A stretch of DNA of 35,042 nt. Source: an uncultured Bacteroidales bacterium (GTDB taxonomy: Bacteria > Bacteroidota > Bacteroidia > Bacteroidales > P3). A program made the position numbers and the translations under genes. Where the stretch lies: contig CALGGY010000087.1 in the NCBI GenBank assembly GCA_937915785.1, positions 1-35,042 of the forward strand, given 5' to 3'. The notes under the pieces were generated by a model, which worked only from the letters and a program-made list of their open reading frames with translations, was not told the DNA's origin and ran no database searches. Shown here piece after piece: positions 24,525-33,556 of this stretch. Numbering within the stretch: position 1 is the first letter of the stretch; each line of letters opens with the position of its first letter.

Positions 24525-24782
24525 ATGAAAAAACAATTCCGCTTTGCTGGCGACAACACCCCTTTCCAAGCCGACTTGGAAGAACTTAAGCAAAAACTGT
24601 CGGAAACAGAACAACTTATAGACAGCCACATGGAAGTGGAAGGCGATTTGGACAGCGATGCCTACATAGCACGCGGCAACGGTTTTTGCGACTCGAAATA
24701 CAGCGAGGATTTTATAGAAGGACGCATTGCCGACCTTTCGCAAAAAGCCGAACAACTGAGAACTTGGATTGAAAATTTTTGA
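24525..24782 (+). CDS. small coiled protein of unknown function
   Basis: An 85-residue acidic, mostly helical protein without signal or membrane segment (DLEELKQKLSETEQLIDSHM, EGRIADLSQKAEQLRTWIEN). Its position 16 bp after the PorE-like gene and a start with MKKQFRF support translation as the last gene of that unit. I do not recognise the family. It ends 26 bp before the stop of the convergent TPR gene. Confidence 0.6.
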   Translation: MKKQFRFAGDNTPFQADLEELKQKLSETEQLIDSHMEVEGDLDSDAYIARGNGFCDSKYSEDFIEGRIADLSQKAEQLRTWIENF

Positions 24783-24808
24783 TTATCGGAACTCACCACA
24801 AGGGCAAA

Positions 24809-27226
24809 TCATTTCGAAAGTGCCTCCAGCTGCCGCTGCCATTCTGTTTTGTCCTTGCCCAATTTTTCGGCTACCACAACTAACTTTTGCAGCACATCCA
24901 TAAGGTCTTCGGCATACTTCTGCGGTGATTTTTGGGCAAGTGCCGCAACCAGTTCCTTGGATTTTAGCAAGTTATCGTATTCCATCTGCCATTTGCCCTG
25001 CTGGCGACACAAAGTGGCTATGTTGTAATACACAACCGATATGTAATATTTGTACACACCCGAGGCATGGCTTTCGGCCTCTTCGAACAGCGACAGGCTC
25101 CTGTTGTACAGCTTTTCAGCACGCCGATATTGTGCCGTAACTTCGTACACTTTGGCCAAATTGTTCAACAGCAATGCCTCGTAGGGGGCAACCGATTTGT
25201 CGGTTTTTCTATTTTTTTCGTAAATGTCGAGTGCCTCGTTGTATTCCTTTTCCGCAAGGGAATATTTTCTCATATCATCGTGGAACTTGGCATAGTTGTT
25301 CAACGTGCGTGCCAGTATTATGGAATACATCTGTGGGTTACGGGCTTGCAATGTTCTGCACACCGACACGGCCTCTCCGAAGAAATGTTCGGCAGAATCG
25401 GTATTATCCTGCATCAGATAAAACCACCCCATATTGTTCAGCGCAAATGCCATAGTGGAGCCATAAACATCGGGCAACGCCTCGAACAAACGGCGTTTTA
25501 GGCCCAAAGCCTTTTTGAAATATGCCTCCGCCTCTGTATAGCGTTTCTGGCTGGACAAGAAACTGGCGATGTTGCCATATATGTCGGACAAATTACGGCT
25601 GAATATGGCCGGCGATTCCGAACTTAGCTTCTCGCACATTGTCATGGCAATACGGTAATAATGCTCTGCCGAATCGGACTCCTGCTTGGAGTCCAAAATC
25701 TGTGCCAAGCCGTCGGCGGCAATAGAATAGTCCAAGGCATACGCATCGTGGTTGACCTGCAGCAGGCTACTAAAGCCGTCCAATGCCTTGCGGTAATAGA
25801 CCAGCGCCGAGTCGTAGCTGTTAGCCAAATTGTACATATCGGCCAACGACAACAAAACTCTGGCCTGCTCGCACTGCGACACTTCGTTGTCGGGTATCTG
25901 CTTGCAGTAGTCCAGACACTGTTTCATCTCGCTTTCGGCATCGGCATAGCGGCGCAATTTTTTGTGCAAATCGGCCAACGTACTTAAAGCCGCCGATTTC
26001 TCGATTATAAAACCGGAGACTCTGCCTTGCGAAAGCTTTTGGTATATACTCAAAGCTTGGGCAATGTTCTTTTCGACCTGATGGTCGTCGGACTGGTTCA
26101 TCCGCAAAGTGGCAAGGTCCAAAAACACCGTAGCCCGTGCCAAATCGTATTCCATCGTACTATCTTGTAGCAACGTAAGGCTCTCGCCATACTCTTTCTC
26201 AGCTTCGGCGTATTTGTTATTCCTAAGCAATACATCGCCTCGCATACGATGCACTACAGTCCGTTGCAGGGGCGTCAAATTCGTCATCCGGTCGAATGTG
26301 GGCAGCACTTCCCATACCTTGTCGTATTTGCATTGGTGGATCAGAAAACCGGCATAGTCATTCCACAAAACAAAATCGTTGTTGTCTATCTGTGCACGCA
26401 ATGCAAGATAATGTTCGGCCGAGTCGTAGTTCATCTGCAACCTGAAACCGTCGGCTATATTTAGCAGCTGTTCGGAAAGAAAAGAACGGTAATTGCGGTC
26501 GGCTTCGAGGCGTTGTTCCTGCTCCGCTATGTGCTGCGACAGGGTTTGCGGATTGTTTTCCAATTGCGTCAGAACTTTGTCGGTGATATTGCGTTTGGCC
26601 AGATTAACCATGTCTGAGCCCTCGCCCTGCTTGCGCAAGTCGGTAAGCAGTGCCTGGATGGAATCCATGCCGGCGTAATCAGCTTTGGCCAGTTTCTCGG
26701 CCTCTTCCCTCACCCATCCAGTATTTTCGTATCGCCTCGAAAGTTCATCGTATTGCTGCTGATATTTCTCAATACTTATGGACTGCTGTTCCAATCGCTT
26801 TTCGAGAACCTTTATGCTGTCTTCAAAATCGGTCTGCAGTTTGTTTCGCAACTTGCGTTCGATGGCATTTTGCTCCCTGATACGGTCTATCGACCTCACC
26901 ATCACTATTTCCAAAGGATTTACTGGCGAGAGGTTCCAAGCACCGTTTTTCAACAGATGCACCGAAACAAGCTCGTAGCCGGGTTTAACAATGGTTTTTA
27001 TCGAAACCGAGTCGGCATAGTGCTTTTGCGAAAACACAAGGCGGAAATCGCCATTGGCGCCGCTTTTTACAGCATTGGCTTTGTATGCCGATATTGTAAC
27101 TCCTTCCAATCCAATGGATTTGGCACCATACTTATCCTGTTTCAGCCTAACAACACCACGCTGCTCCACCTGAGCGGCCGAGAGCATGGGTATAGCGGCA
27201 AGTATGAGCAACCAGAAAAACCTCAT
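24809..27226 (-). CDS. large exported TPR protein with N-terminal carboxypeptidase-regulatory-like domain
   Basis: A protein of about 805 residues. A signal peptide (MRFFWLLILAAIPMLSAAQ) is followed by a small beta domain (about 21-110; GLEGVTISAYKANAVKSGAN, GDFRLVFSQ) of the carboxypeptidase-regulatory type, a charged coiled-coil stretch (about 115-175; RKLRNKLQTDFEDSIKVLEK), and at least ten TPR units (about 250-775; AEHYLALRAQI, RYTEAEAYFKKALGLKRRLF, AEKLYNRSLSLFEEAESH). The ATG at 27226 is used; the only earlier start is a TTG. It begins two bases after the TIR gene's stop codon, so the two are tightly coupled. TPR arrays are protein-binding, and the beta domain is of the same type as the one ending the TIR protein, suggesting that the two proteins sense or bind together in the periplasm. 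Confidence 0.88.
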   Translation of the reverse strand: MRFFWLLILAAIPMLSAAQVEQRGVVRLKQDKYGAKSIGLEGVTISAYKANAVKSGANGDFRLVFSQKHYADSVSIKTIVKPGYELVSVHLLKNGAWNLSPVNPLEIVMVRSIDRIREQNAIERKLRNKLQTDFEDSIKVLEKRLEQQSISIEKYQQQYDELSRRYENTGWVREEAEKLAKADYAGMDSIQALLTDLRKQGEGSDMVNLAKRNITDKVLTQLENNPQTLSQHIAEQEQRLEADRNYRSFLSEQLLNIADGFRLQMNYDSAEHYLALRAQIDNNDFVLWNDYAGFLIHQCKYDKVWEVLPTFDRMTNLTPLQRTVVHRMRGDVLLRNNKYAEAEKEYGESLTLLQDSTMEYDLARATVFLDLATLRMNQSDDHQVEKNIAQALSIYQKLSQGRVSGFIIEKSAALSTLADLHKKLRRYADAESEMKQCLDYCKQIPDNEVSQCEQARVLLSLADMYNLANSYDSALVYYRKALDGFSSLLQVNHDAYALDYSIAADGLAQILDSKQESDSAEHYYRIAMTMCEKLSSESPAIFSRNLSDIYGNIASFLSSQKRYTEAEAYFKKALGLKRRLFEALPDVYGSTMAFALNNMGWFYLMQDNTDSAEHFFGEAVSVCRTLQARNPQMYSIILARTLNNYAKFHDDMRKYSLAEKEYNEALDIYEKNRKTDKSVAPYEALLLNNLAKVYEVTAQYRRAEKLYNRSLSLFEEAESHASGVYKYYISVVYYNIATLCRQQGKWQMEYDNLLKSKELVAALAQKSPQKYAEDLMDVLQKLVVVAEKLGKDKTEWQRQLEALSK

Positions 27227-27228
27227 AA

Positions 27229-28335
27229 TCAATCAGCTATCAATAAACACTCCGACAATGGGTAAACCGTTTGCACCACCTCAACACCTTGTTCAGCCAG
27301 TATAGCAATACGGTATTCAAGTTTTTGATCTTTCAACGGTATGTGAATTTCAAAACGTCCCATCTCATCGGTAACAGTGCGGTAACCAAGCACTTCCAAT
27401 TGAACATCAGATTGCGGTACGCCTTTGCTGTTTTCCACTGTCCCACGCAAAGTGGAATAGGTACTGTCGCGCATCACGGGCAACTCGACAACGTCGGAAA
27501 GCGGGCAAAGGGTGTCTATCGGCTTGAAACCGAACATACTGAAAACCACACGCGCCTGTTTGCCACGGTATTTGCCAGGAATTTCGGAAAAAACCAACTG
27601 ATCATCCGTGTTGGCAACTATCACGGTATCAGACTTTTGACCGTAGCCGAGCACCAGCGTACCTTTTTCTGGAAAAGGCAGTGCCATGTTTTTCAACGGC
27701 ATTTCTTTCAGCGTTACTGTTGTTTCGAACGGCATGGACCGTTTAAGGAGTAGCAAGCCACCAGCCACAATAGCCAGCAACAGGGTTGCAACAGCTACAT
27801 TGCGGCGTATTTTGTAGCGACGGTGACGCTGCCACAGTTCGTCGAACGAAACGCCTAGCAACCCCGCCACCACTCGAACAAAGGCCTTTTCTTTGCCCAC
27901 CTCGCGCACATCGATGCACAACAGCTCGCCGGCTATATTGGCAAAAGCTGGGTTCAGACAGCAATCATCGTCGGCAAAATCCAAAGTGCCGTCAACCACA
28001 AAAGGAATTATCTGCCTTTCGCGGCCGTGCGAAACAAACACATCTATCTCCTGCCCTACCCAGCGCGAGCGTGCCGAATTTGGCGAACATATAACTATCA
28101 GGTATTTGGATTGGACAAGGCCTTCGGCGAGACTTTCTTTAAGCACTCCGGTGCCCAGATCGGTCTTGTCGCGAAAAATGGGGCGCAATTTTTTTGGCAT
28201 ACCGTCGCCACGAATCACCGACGGCAGGTGGTAATGTTCCAGCTTGCGCTGCAGCCATTTTGCCCAGCGCTCGTCCTCGCGCTTGTAGCTGATAAAGGCA
28301 AAATATGTATATTGGTCGATGTCCACCTCTTTCAA
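27229..28335 (-). CDS. TIR-domain protein with one membrane helix and a periplasmic beta domain
   Basis: A 368-residue protein. The TIR domain (about 8-165) is of the Bacteroidota TIR_2 type: YFAFISYKREDERWAKWLQR, LRPIFRDKTDLGTGVL, YLIVICSPNSARSRWVGQEI. W92 and E96 form the WxxxE pattern whose glutamate is catalytic in TIR NAD-cleaving enzymes, so activity is possible. A basic stretch RHRRYKIRR (about 170-178) precedes one helix (VAVATLLLAIVAGGLLLL, about 180-197), giving a cytoplasmic TIR and a periplasmic C-terminal part. That part ends in a carboxypeptidase-regulatory-like domain (about 290-345; LRGTVENSKGVPQSDVQLEV). No ATG precedes the TIR domain: TTG at 28335 is the first usable start, GTG at 28326 the next. 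The start is 13 bp after the TPR lipoprotein gene. Function may be signalling or defence. Confidence 0.88.
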   Translation of the reverse strand: MKEVDIDQYTYFAFISYKREDERWAKWLQRKLEHYHLPSVIRGDGMPKKLRPIFRDKTDLGTGVLKESLAEGLVQSKYLIVICSPNSARSRWVGQEIDVFVSHGRERQIIPFVVDGTLDFADDDCCLNPAFANIAGELLCIDVREVGKEKAFVRVVAGLLGVSFDELWQRHRRYKIRRNVAVATLLLAIVAGGLLLLKRSMPFETTVTLKEMPLKNMALPFPEKGTLVLGYGQKSDTVIVANTDDQLVFSEIPGKYRGKQARVVFSMFGFKPIDTLCPLSDVVELPVMRDSTYSTLRGTVENSKGVPQSDVQLEVLGYRTVTDEMGRFEIHIPLKDQKLEYRIAILAEQGVEVVQTVYPLSECLLIAD

Positions 28336-28348
28336 AATTGCTTAAAAA

Positions 28349-29356
28349 TCAATTACCTACGCGTTTCAAGCCTTGCAATGCAGGTTCGAACGAGGGATTT
28401 AGCTGAAGAGCTGTCTTGTAGCCTTCGCGTGCCATAGCCGTGCTTCCTTTTAGTTCGAAAGCCAAGGCGCGATTGGTAAGTGCCTCGATATTGTTCGGCG
28501 ACACTTCGAGGGCCTGGGTAAAATAATCTATGGCTTTGTCGTAATTTTCTTTGTATGTAAGTTCGATATAACCAAGATTGTGCAAAGCGTCGGTATTTTG
28601 GCTGTTTATAGTAAGCACCTTGTTGTAATAGCTTTCGGCCTTATCAATCTCGGCATTGTCCTGATAATAAAGAGCCAAAGCGTAAAGCGCCACGGTATTG
28701 TTCGGGTCGAGGGAGATGGCTGTGTTCAGGTATTCGAGTCCGAGGGGGTCGTTGCGGTTTATGAACAATAGGCCGAGAACCTCGTAGGCTGACGCATATT
28801 CGGCATCCAAATCGATAGTTTTACGCAGGCTGGCTACTGCTTTGGCGGTGTCGCCCTGCTCAAGATAAACATATCCGCGCATGTAGTGGGCTTTAGGCAT
28901 AAGCTGCTCTATTTCGAGGGCTTTGTCGATGCTTTCGAGCGAGCGGTCGTAGTCGCGGCTGTACATGGCTATCTCGGCAATTTTCATGTAGGCATCCACA
29001 TTTTGGGGATTTATAGCCAGCACATCCTGCAAATTGGAGTAGCTGTCGTTGATGTTGCCATTGCGGAAATAGGCATCGGCAAGTAGCAGATGGTATTTTT
29101 TTTCGCCTTCTTTGAGCGATATGGCCTGTTTCAGTGAGTTTATAGCATCAGAAACCTCGCCAAGTTCGAGCAGCACTTTTCCACGGTCGTAATACAGTTC
29201 GGCATCTTTGGGGTTTTGTTTTATCTTGGCTTCCAAAAAGGCAAGCAGCTCCTCTGGGTCGGTTGGGGCGTTGGCCGAATCGCCTGAACCACAGGCCGAA
29301 AACAGCATTACAGCAATTAGAAAGATGATTGTCAGCAATTTATATCTCATATCCAT
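28349..29356 (-). CDS. TPR lipoprotein
   Basis: A 335-residue envelope lipoprotein. The signal ends with the lipobox LFSAC, with Cys22 as the lipidation site, followed by GSGDSANAPTDPEELLAFLE and about eight consecutive TPR motifs (for example AELYYDRGKVLLELGEVSDA, MPKAHYMRGYVYLEQGDTAK, TDALHNLGYIELTYKENYDK). The start is taken at ATG 29356; ATG 29350 is equally possible, and a TTG further up would lie within the promoter. It is first in the operon with the TIR protein and the large TPR protein. TPR lipoproteins of this type are common scaffolds in the Bacteroidota envelope; the partner here is presumably one of the two downstream products. Confidence 0.9.
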   Translation of the reverse strand: MDMRYKLLTIIFLIAVMLFSACGSGDSANAPTDPEELLAFLEAKIKQNPKDAELYYDRGKVLLELGEVSDAINSLKQAISLKEGEKKYHLLLADAYFRNGNINDSYSNLQDVLAINPQNVDAYMKIAEIAMYSRDYDRSLESIDKALEIEQLMPKAHYMRGYVYLEQGDTAKAVASLRKTIDLDAEYASAYEVLGLLFINRNDPLGLEYLNTAISLDPNNTVALYALALYYQDNAEIDKAESYYNKVLTINSQNTDALHNLGYIELTYKENYDKAIDYFTQALEVSPNNIEALTNRALAFELKGSTAMAREGYKTALQLNPSFEPALQGLKRVGN

Positions 29357-29371
29357 CAATTTATAGTTATG

Positions 29372-29379
29372 CAAATATA
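29372..29379 (-). promoter_or_regulatory. -7 box for the TPR/TIR operon
   Basis: Minus strand TATATTTG (29379-29372) fits TAnnTTTG. The -33 candidate is ATTG (29406-29403) at 23 bp, one mismatch. Transcription would start near 29365, just upstream of ATG 29356. Confidence 0.45.
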
Positions 29380-29474
29380 CGATTTTTTTTTATTTTTGCC
29401 TACAATTGGATTACAAAATGGAAGCCACTGAAATAAAAATGCCTCTGGGGGCATTATATCGTTAGCTTATAGCA

Positions 29475-29503
29475 CAAAAAAAGGGTGCCAAAAGGCACCC
29501 TTT
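29475..29503 (-). terminator. rho-independent terminator of the T9SS cargo gene
   Basis: Minus strand: AAAGGGTGCC, loop TTTT, GGCACCCTTT (29503-29480), a perfect 10-bp stem, then a T-run at 29479-29475. It lies 22 bp after the stop codon at 29526. Confidence 0.9.
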
Positions 29504-29525
29504 CAAGTATTAAGACGTTTACTTA

Positions 29526-32012
29526 TTAGCGAACAATCAGTTTTTCAACTTTGGTGAAGTTGCTGTTGGTGATACGTACGAAATAAGTACCTCTTGCCAA
29601 ACCTTGCAGGTTGATCTGCTCGGTAGCGTTAGCGTTGATAACTTTTTCGCTGATTACGCGACCGTTGATGTCGATAAGGGCGTAATTAACATCGCCGTTT
29701 ACACCTTCGATGGTGAGGTTGGCAGTTGTTGAAGCGGGATTGGGTTGAACTTTAACAACAGCGCTGTTGGCATGGTTGATGGAAACTTCCTGTTTGAAAA
29801 CAACTACGCAGTTGTGAGCCGATTGGATGTTTGTCATGTCGTAGTAGCCATCGTCGCCATCCCACAGCCAGTTAGGATCACTGTTGAGGTCGATAGCAAC
29901 GTTGTCAACTATCAGAGAGTCGATGTAGTAATCATTATCAACATCGGGCTGGATACCGAATGTGATGGTGGAACCTTCGTTAGCTGTAACGGTTGTACCG
30001 CCTACAGGCTGTGTACCGTGGGTCATGTCATAAACTTCACCACCACCGTTAGGTCTTACTGTCCAGTTGATGTTGTAAGTGGGTATCTGACGATAAGGAC
30101 CAACAATCATACGGATCATAGGAGTACCATTGGCTATGGAGCCGGCAAGGTGCAGGTATTGGTCAGCAGAGGGCTGCATAACAAATACGTTGTAGGCGGC
30201 ACCTGCACCGAAACGACGGTTCCAGTGGTTAGGAAGGGCTTCGGAGGTGCTGTCGCTTGGTCTGAAGTAGTAAGATCTGTCTATAGCAGGGGTAAATGTA
30301 CCGGCTTCAGCCATCTTGTAGCCAATCCAATATCTTCTTGCGGACTGGATAGGGGGTTGGGCGGGGAAGTTGATACGGATTGTGGGATATGTGCCATACT
30401 CTTGGTATCCGATATCGAATGGGGTAATGTCGCTGTTAGCAACAGTGTATGTGCTAGCATCGGTTGTAACACGGTACCACGAAGTTGAACCATCCGAAAC
30501 ATCGGTGGAGTCGTACCATACGATAGGATCGAGTTTTGCGCCAGCGATAGCGTAGCCGGACATTGTGGAGGGAACTATTTCAACACCGCGGATAACCCAG
30601 TTCGAAGGCATGTTGGCGGCGGGGGGGGCACCGTACATAACGGCGAGGGTGTAGCCCTGTTCTCCGATATCAATATCGTCGCAAGTTGACCAAAGACCGC
30701 TAGCGCCAATGCCGTGGCACCAGTAGGACTGACCGCAGAGGTGACCATTGTCGCGGCCCCAAATACGGGAATTATCGCTTTCGCTGTTAACAATGTATTT
30801 GATAGTGTCCAAGTGAGATTGGATAGAGTCGCTGGTGAGGCTTACAAATATGGAGTCTTCGCCAATGGTGGTGGAAGGCAGAGTACCAGCTGTACCATAG
30901 ATAGTGGTGGAGCCCTCGAGATAGTTAGCCATACGGCCTTGTGGGTCGATATAAGCAAAGGTGTCGTTTACGGCATCGGGAACCAAAGTAGCGATGGACT
31001 GGGTCTGAGCCAGAATTGCACCATTGCTGCTCTTAACAGTACCTAATACATTGGTTTGGTTGATTGCACCGGTGTTGCGGAACTGAGCGGACCATAAGAA
31101 AGAGTTGCCGCCCATGCCTTGAGGAACGATGTGGTAGCCACCATCCCAGAATTTTCTCTGAGAGAGAGTCCAACGGTTGGTAGCGGCGCTGTCGAGCGAT
31201 ACATCGTCGAGCATCCAGAAATAACCATAGGCGCCTCCCACATTTGTGTCGGATTTATAACGGATACGGAGATAAAGGTCGGTGTATGTGCCAACAACTA
31301 CGGGCAGAGCAACAACCTTTTCGCCTTTGAGGGAGCTGTTAACGGAAACATCAATACCAGCGCGGTTGATGTGGATAGCATTCCAAGTGGTGCCATTCGA
31401 AGAATATTCAATCAAGCAAGAGTCGTCAACAGCGTTGAATTTTCTCATGATTTGATAGAAAGAGAGGTCGTAAACAGCGTTGGAACTGGGTTGTACGGCG
31501 TCAAAAGCAATCCAAGAATCGAATTTGCCGGCTGTTCCGGGGCCACCCCATGCTTGGATCTGATCCTGCATGGACATAACCATGATACCGTTCATAGGAG
31601 TCTGGCTGTCGAAACCATCGAGCGAACGATAACCGGTTTGACCACCAGCAGCTGCGCCAAACAGCACGGGAAACCACTGCTGAACGGTGTTACTTGCAAG
31701 TGTGTTTTGGGTTGTGTCGGGAACACGTTGCCATTGAGCATAAGGAGCTACTTGGTAGCCTGAGCCAGTTGCTCTACCAACTGTGTAGGCAGTTGATGTG
31801 GAAGAAAAGTCCTCTGTCATCAAAGGAGCTTTTGTGAAGATGGATCCTTTGAAGGATTCCTGCCTTTGTGTTTCGAGACTGCTGAAAGACTCGGTAACTG
31901 CTTGATTTTCCGAAACCTTGGCAACCTGATGAACACGGGCATTTTTCGGCATCTGTGCAAATGCGAAAGTTGCACATAATGCGAGACTTAAAGCCATTAG
32001 TGTTTTTTTCAT
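29526..32012 (-). CDS. T9SS-secreted protein with choice-of-anchor-like and type A sorting domains
   Basis: An 828-residue secreted protein. Signal peptide MKKTLMALSLALCATFAFAQ. A jelly-roll domain of the choice-of-anchor J style spans about 60-275 (SWIAFDAVQPSSNAVYDLSF, CLIEYSSNGTTWNAIHI, GYFWMLDDVSLDS). The middle is beta-rich, with RYWIGYKMAEAG and aromatic-rich strands and no enzyme motif that I recognise. Near 690-745 comes a GGTTVTANEGSTITFGIQPD...DYYIDSLIVDN segment. A type A T9SS C-terminal domain closes it (about 755-828; VQPNPASTTANLTIEGV, YALIDINGRVISEKVI, LARGTYFVRITN, KVEKLIVR). It has its own strong promoter and terminator, so it is expressed alone. It is likely a surface-attached adhesin or matrix protein. 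Confidence 0.88.
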   Translation of the reverse strand: MKKTLMALSLALCATFAFAQMPKNARVHQVAKVSENQAVTESFSSLETQRQESFKGSIFTKAPLMTEDFSSTSTAYTVGRATGSGYQVAPYAQWQRVPDTTQNTLASNTVQQWFPVLFGAAAGGQTGYRSLDGFDSQTPMNGIMVMSMQDQIQAWGGPGTAGKFDSWIAFDAVQPSSNAVYDLSFYQIMRKFNAVDDSCLIEYSSNGTTWNAIHINRAGIDVSVNSSLKGEKVVALPVVVGTYTDLYLRIRYKSDTNVGGAYGYFWMLDDVSLDSAATNRWTLSQRKFWDGGYHIVPQGMGGNSFLWSAQFRNTGAINQTNVLGTVKSSNGAILAQTQSIATLVPDAVNDTFAYIDPQGRMANYLEGSTTIYGTAGTLPSTTIGEDSIFVSLTSDSIQSHLDTIKYIVNSESDNSRIWGRDNGHLCGQSYWCHGIGASGLWSTCDDIDIGEQGYTLAVMYGAPPAANMPSNWVIRGVEIVPSTMSGYAIAGAKLDPIVWYDSTDVSDGSTSWYRVTTDASTYTVANSDITPFDIGYQEYGTYPTIRINFPAQPPIQSARRYWIGYKMAEAGTFTPAIDRSYYFRPSDSTSEALPNHWNRRFGAGAAYNVFVMQPSADQYLHLAGSIANGTPMIRMIVGPYRQIPTYNINWTVRPNGGGEVYDMTHGTQPVGGTTVTANEGSTITFGIQPDVDNDYYIDSLIVDNVAIDLNSDPNWLWDGDDGYYDMTNIQSAHNCVVVFKQEVSINHANSAVVKVQPNPASTTANLTIEGVNGDVNYALIDINGRVISEKVINANATEQINLQGLARGTYFVRITNSNFTKVEKLIVR

Positions 32013-32123
32013 TGTGTTTTGGTTTTAATTAATAAATTATTTCTCTTATTTGTTTGTGAATCAACTTCTTTAAACTTCTGGCATTTGATTGCCTTCATAA
32101 AGAAACGCTTTCTTCACGACTTG

Positions 32124-32155
32124 CAAAAATATGTTTTTTTTTTAAATTGAGCAAA
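32124..32155 (-). promoter_or_regulatory. promoter of the T9SS cargo gene
   Basis: Minus strand: TTTG (32155-32152), exactly 20 bp, TATTTTTG (32131-32124). It is a full consensus match with a leader of about 105 nt to ATG 32012. Confidence 0.75.
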
Positions 32156-32331
32156 TATTTTCTGCGTTAAATTGATTTAATATTTCCACATTGTTATTTT
32201 TCAGACAATTACAAAAATTCTATTTAAAAAAAATGCTGTTTCACCTGCATTTTTTCATCTCATTTTTTTGTGTTTGCCGACCTTTTTTGTGGCATTTTTT
32301 CTTTTTCTGACATTATTTGAGTATCTTTGCA

Positions 32332-32339
32332 AGCCGAAA
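32332..32339 (+). promoter_or_regulatory. -7 box for aroB
   Basis: TATCTTTG followed by C is a canonical -7 element only 16 bp before the aroB ATG. The -33 region is degenerate (TCTG at 32306-32309, 22 bp away). Its position also rules out any start codon upstream of 32355. Confidence 0.6.
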
Positions 32340-32354
32340 AGACAAATTACAACG

Positions 32355-33446
32355 ATGGAAAAAACACGATTCATATTGAGCACCGGCGCCCTCAATCCCT
32401 TGGTTAGCCTGAACAGGGCGCTGCGTAGCAAGAGTTTCGACGGTGCCAGATTTTTTATTCTCACGGACGCAAATACCGTGGACCTCTGCCTGCCGACACT
32501 CATTTCGTCGGTGGCGGCTCTGGACGAGTGCGCTTTTTTCGAGCTGCCTGAGGGAGAGGCGTGCAAGGACATCGGTGTGGCGCAGGACTTGTGGCTGCAG
32601 CTTATGGATTGCCATGCCGACCGCAACGCGGTGATAATAAATCTTGGCGGCGGGGCTCTGTGCGACTTGGGAGGTTTTGTGGCGGCTTCGTACAAAAGGG
32701 GCATAAGGTTTGTAAATGTCCCCACCACACTGCTTGCCATGGTGGACGCCGCCGTGGGGGGCAAAACGGCGATAAACGTGGGTGGGGTGAAAAACCAAGT
32801 GGGTTTTTTCCACTCCCCTACTATAATATGTATAAACCCGGCTTTTTTGAGAACCCTGCCCGACAAGGAACTGCAATCGGGATTGTTTGAGATAATAAAG
32901 ACCTACGCCGTTTGCGACGCCGGCAGGTGCAACAAAACGTTGGACAAATTGGCCTGCGATGAGCTGTTTGTTGACGACGAATTGGTATGCGACTGTGCCA
33001 TGCTAAAAAGCACCGTTGCCGGCGAGGACTTTTACGATCGCGGCCGGCGCAAAATACTGAATTTTGGCCACACGCTGGGGCACGCCATAGAAAGCGTTTC
33101 GCTGAAACACGACGACAACCCGATGTCGCACGGGCAAGCAGTGGGGCTGGGCATGGCGGGGGCCGTGTGGCTTTCAGTGCGCAAAACAGGGCTCGACAGG
33201 GCTGTGGCTACAGATTTTGTGCAGCGCACAGCCACACTTTTCGATGACATCGACGGACTTGCCGCCCACTACGACGAGATTTTGGACTGTATGCGTGCCG
33301 ACAAAAAGGCCACAAGCGGCACATATAATTTTGTGCTGCTCAAGGACTTGGGTCGGCCTGTGGTGGATGTGCACGTATCGGAAAGCGAAGCTTTGGATGC
33401 CCTGGCCTTTGCTTTAGGGCAAAAAAAAACAGCCTCGTTTTGGTAG
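32355..33446 (+). CDS. aroB: 3-dehydroquinate synthase
   Basis: The second enzyme of the shikimate pathway: it converts DAHP to 3-dehydroquinate using NAD+ and a divalent metal. It has 363 residues, full length. Motifs: NAVIINLGGGALCDLGGFVA (nucleotide site), YKRGIRFVNVPTTLLAMVDA, VGGKTAINVGGVKNQVGFF, GLFEIIK with the metal-ligand Glu, LNFGHTLGHAIE with a metal-ligand His, and MSHGQAVGLGM with the third ligand His. The usual HGEAV is HGQAV here; the ligand histidine is kept. Start 32355 is fixed by the -7 box just upstream, although the frame stays open to 32268. It stands alone, followed by the two tRNA-Leu genes. Confidence 0.96.
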   Translation: MEKTRFILSTGALNPLVSLNRALRSKSFDGARFFILTDANTVDLCLPTLISSVAALDECAFFELPEGEACKDIGVAQDLWLQLMDCHADRNAVIINLGGGALCDLGGFVAASYKRGIRFVNVPTTLLAMVDAAVGGKTAINVGGVKNQVGFFHSPTIICINPAFLRTLPDKELQSGLFEIIKTYAVCDAGRCNKTLDKLACDELFVDDELVCDCAMLKSTVAGEDFYDRGRRKILNFGHTLGHAIESVSLKHDDNPMSHGQAVGLGMAGAVWLSVRKTGLDRAVATDFVQRTATLFDDIDGLAAHYDEILDCMRADKKATSGTYNFVLLKDLGRPVVDVHVSESEALDALAFALGQKKTASFW

Positions 33447-33556
33447 AAAAAAACACATTTTTTTAGGGTAAACGAACACCCTTTTTTTGCTGACGAAGAA
33501 AAAAAATAATATCTTGTACACTCATTTTCAATGGTTTGAAAAAAAAAATTATTTTT

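Noticed and set aside
5818..28335. A single functional system joining the ADP-ribose operon and the TIR operon
   Set aside because: Both may touch NAD metabolism, but they are about 16 kb apart with unrelated operons between; no sequence evidence links them.
29720..31763. Forward open frames opposite the T9SS cargo gene
   Set aside because: Shadows of the minus-strand gene, which has a signal peptide, a type A sorting domain, a promoter and a terminator.
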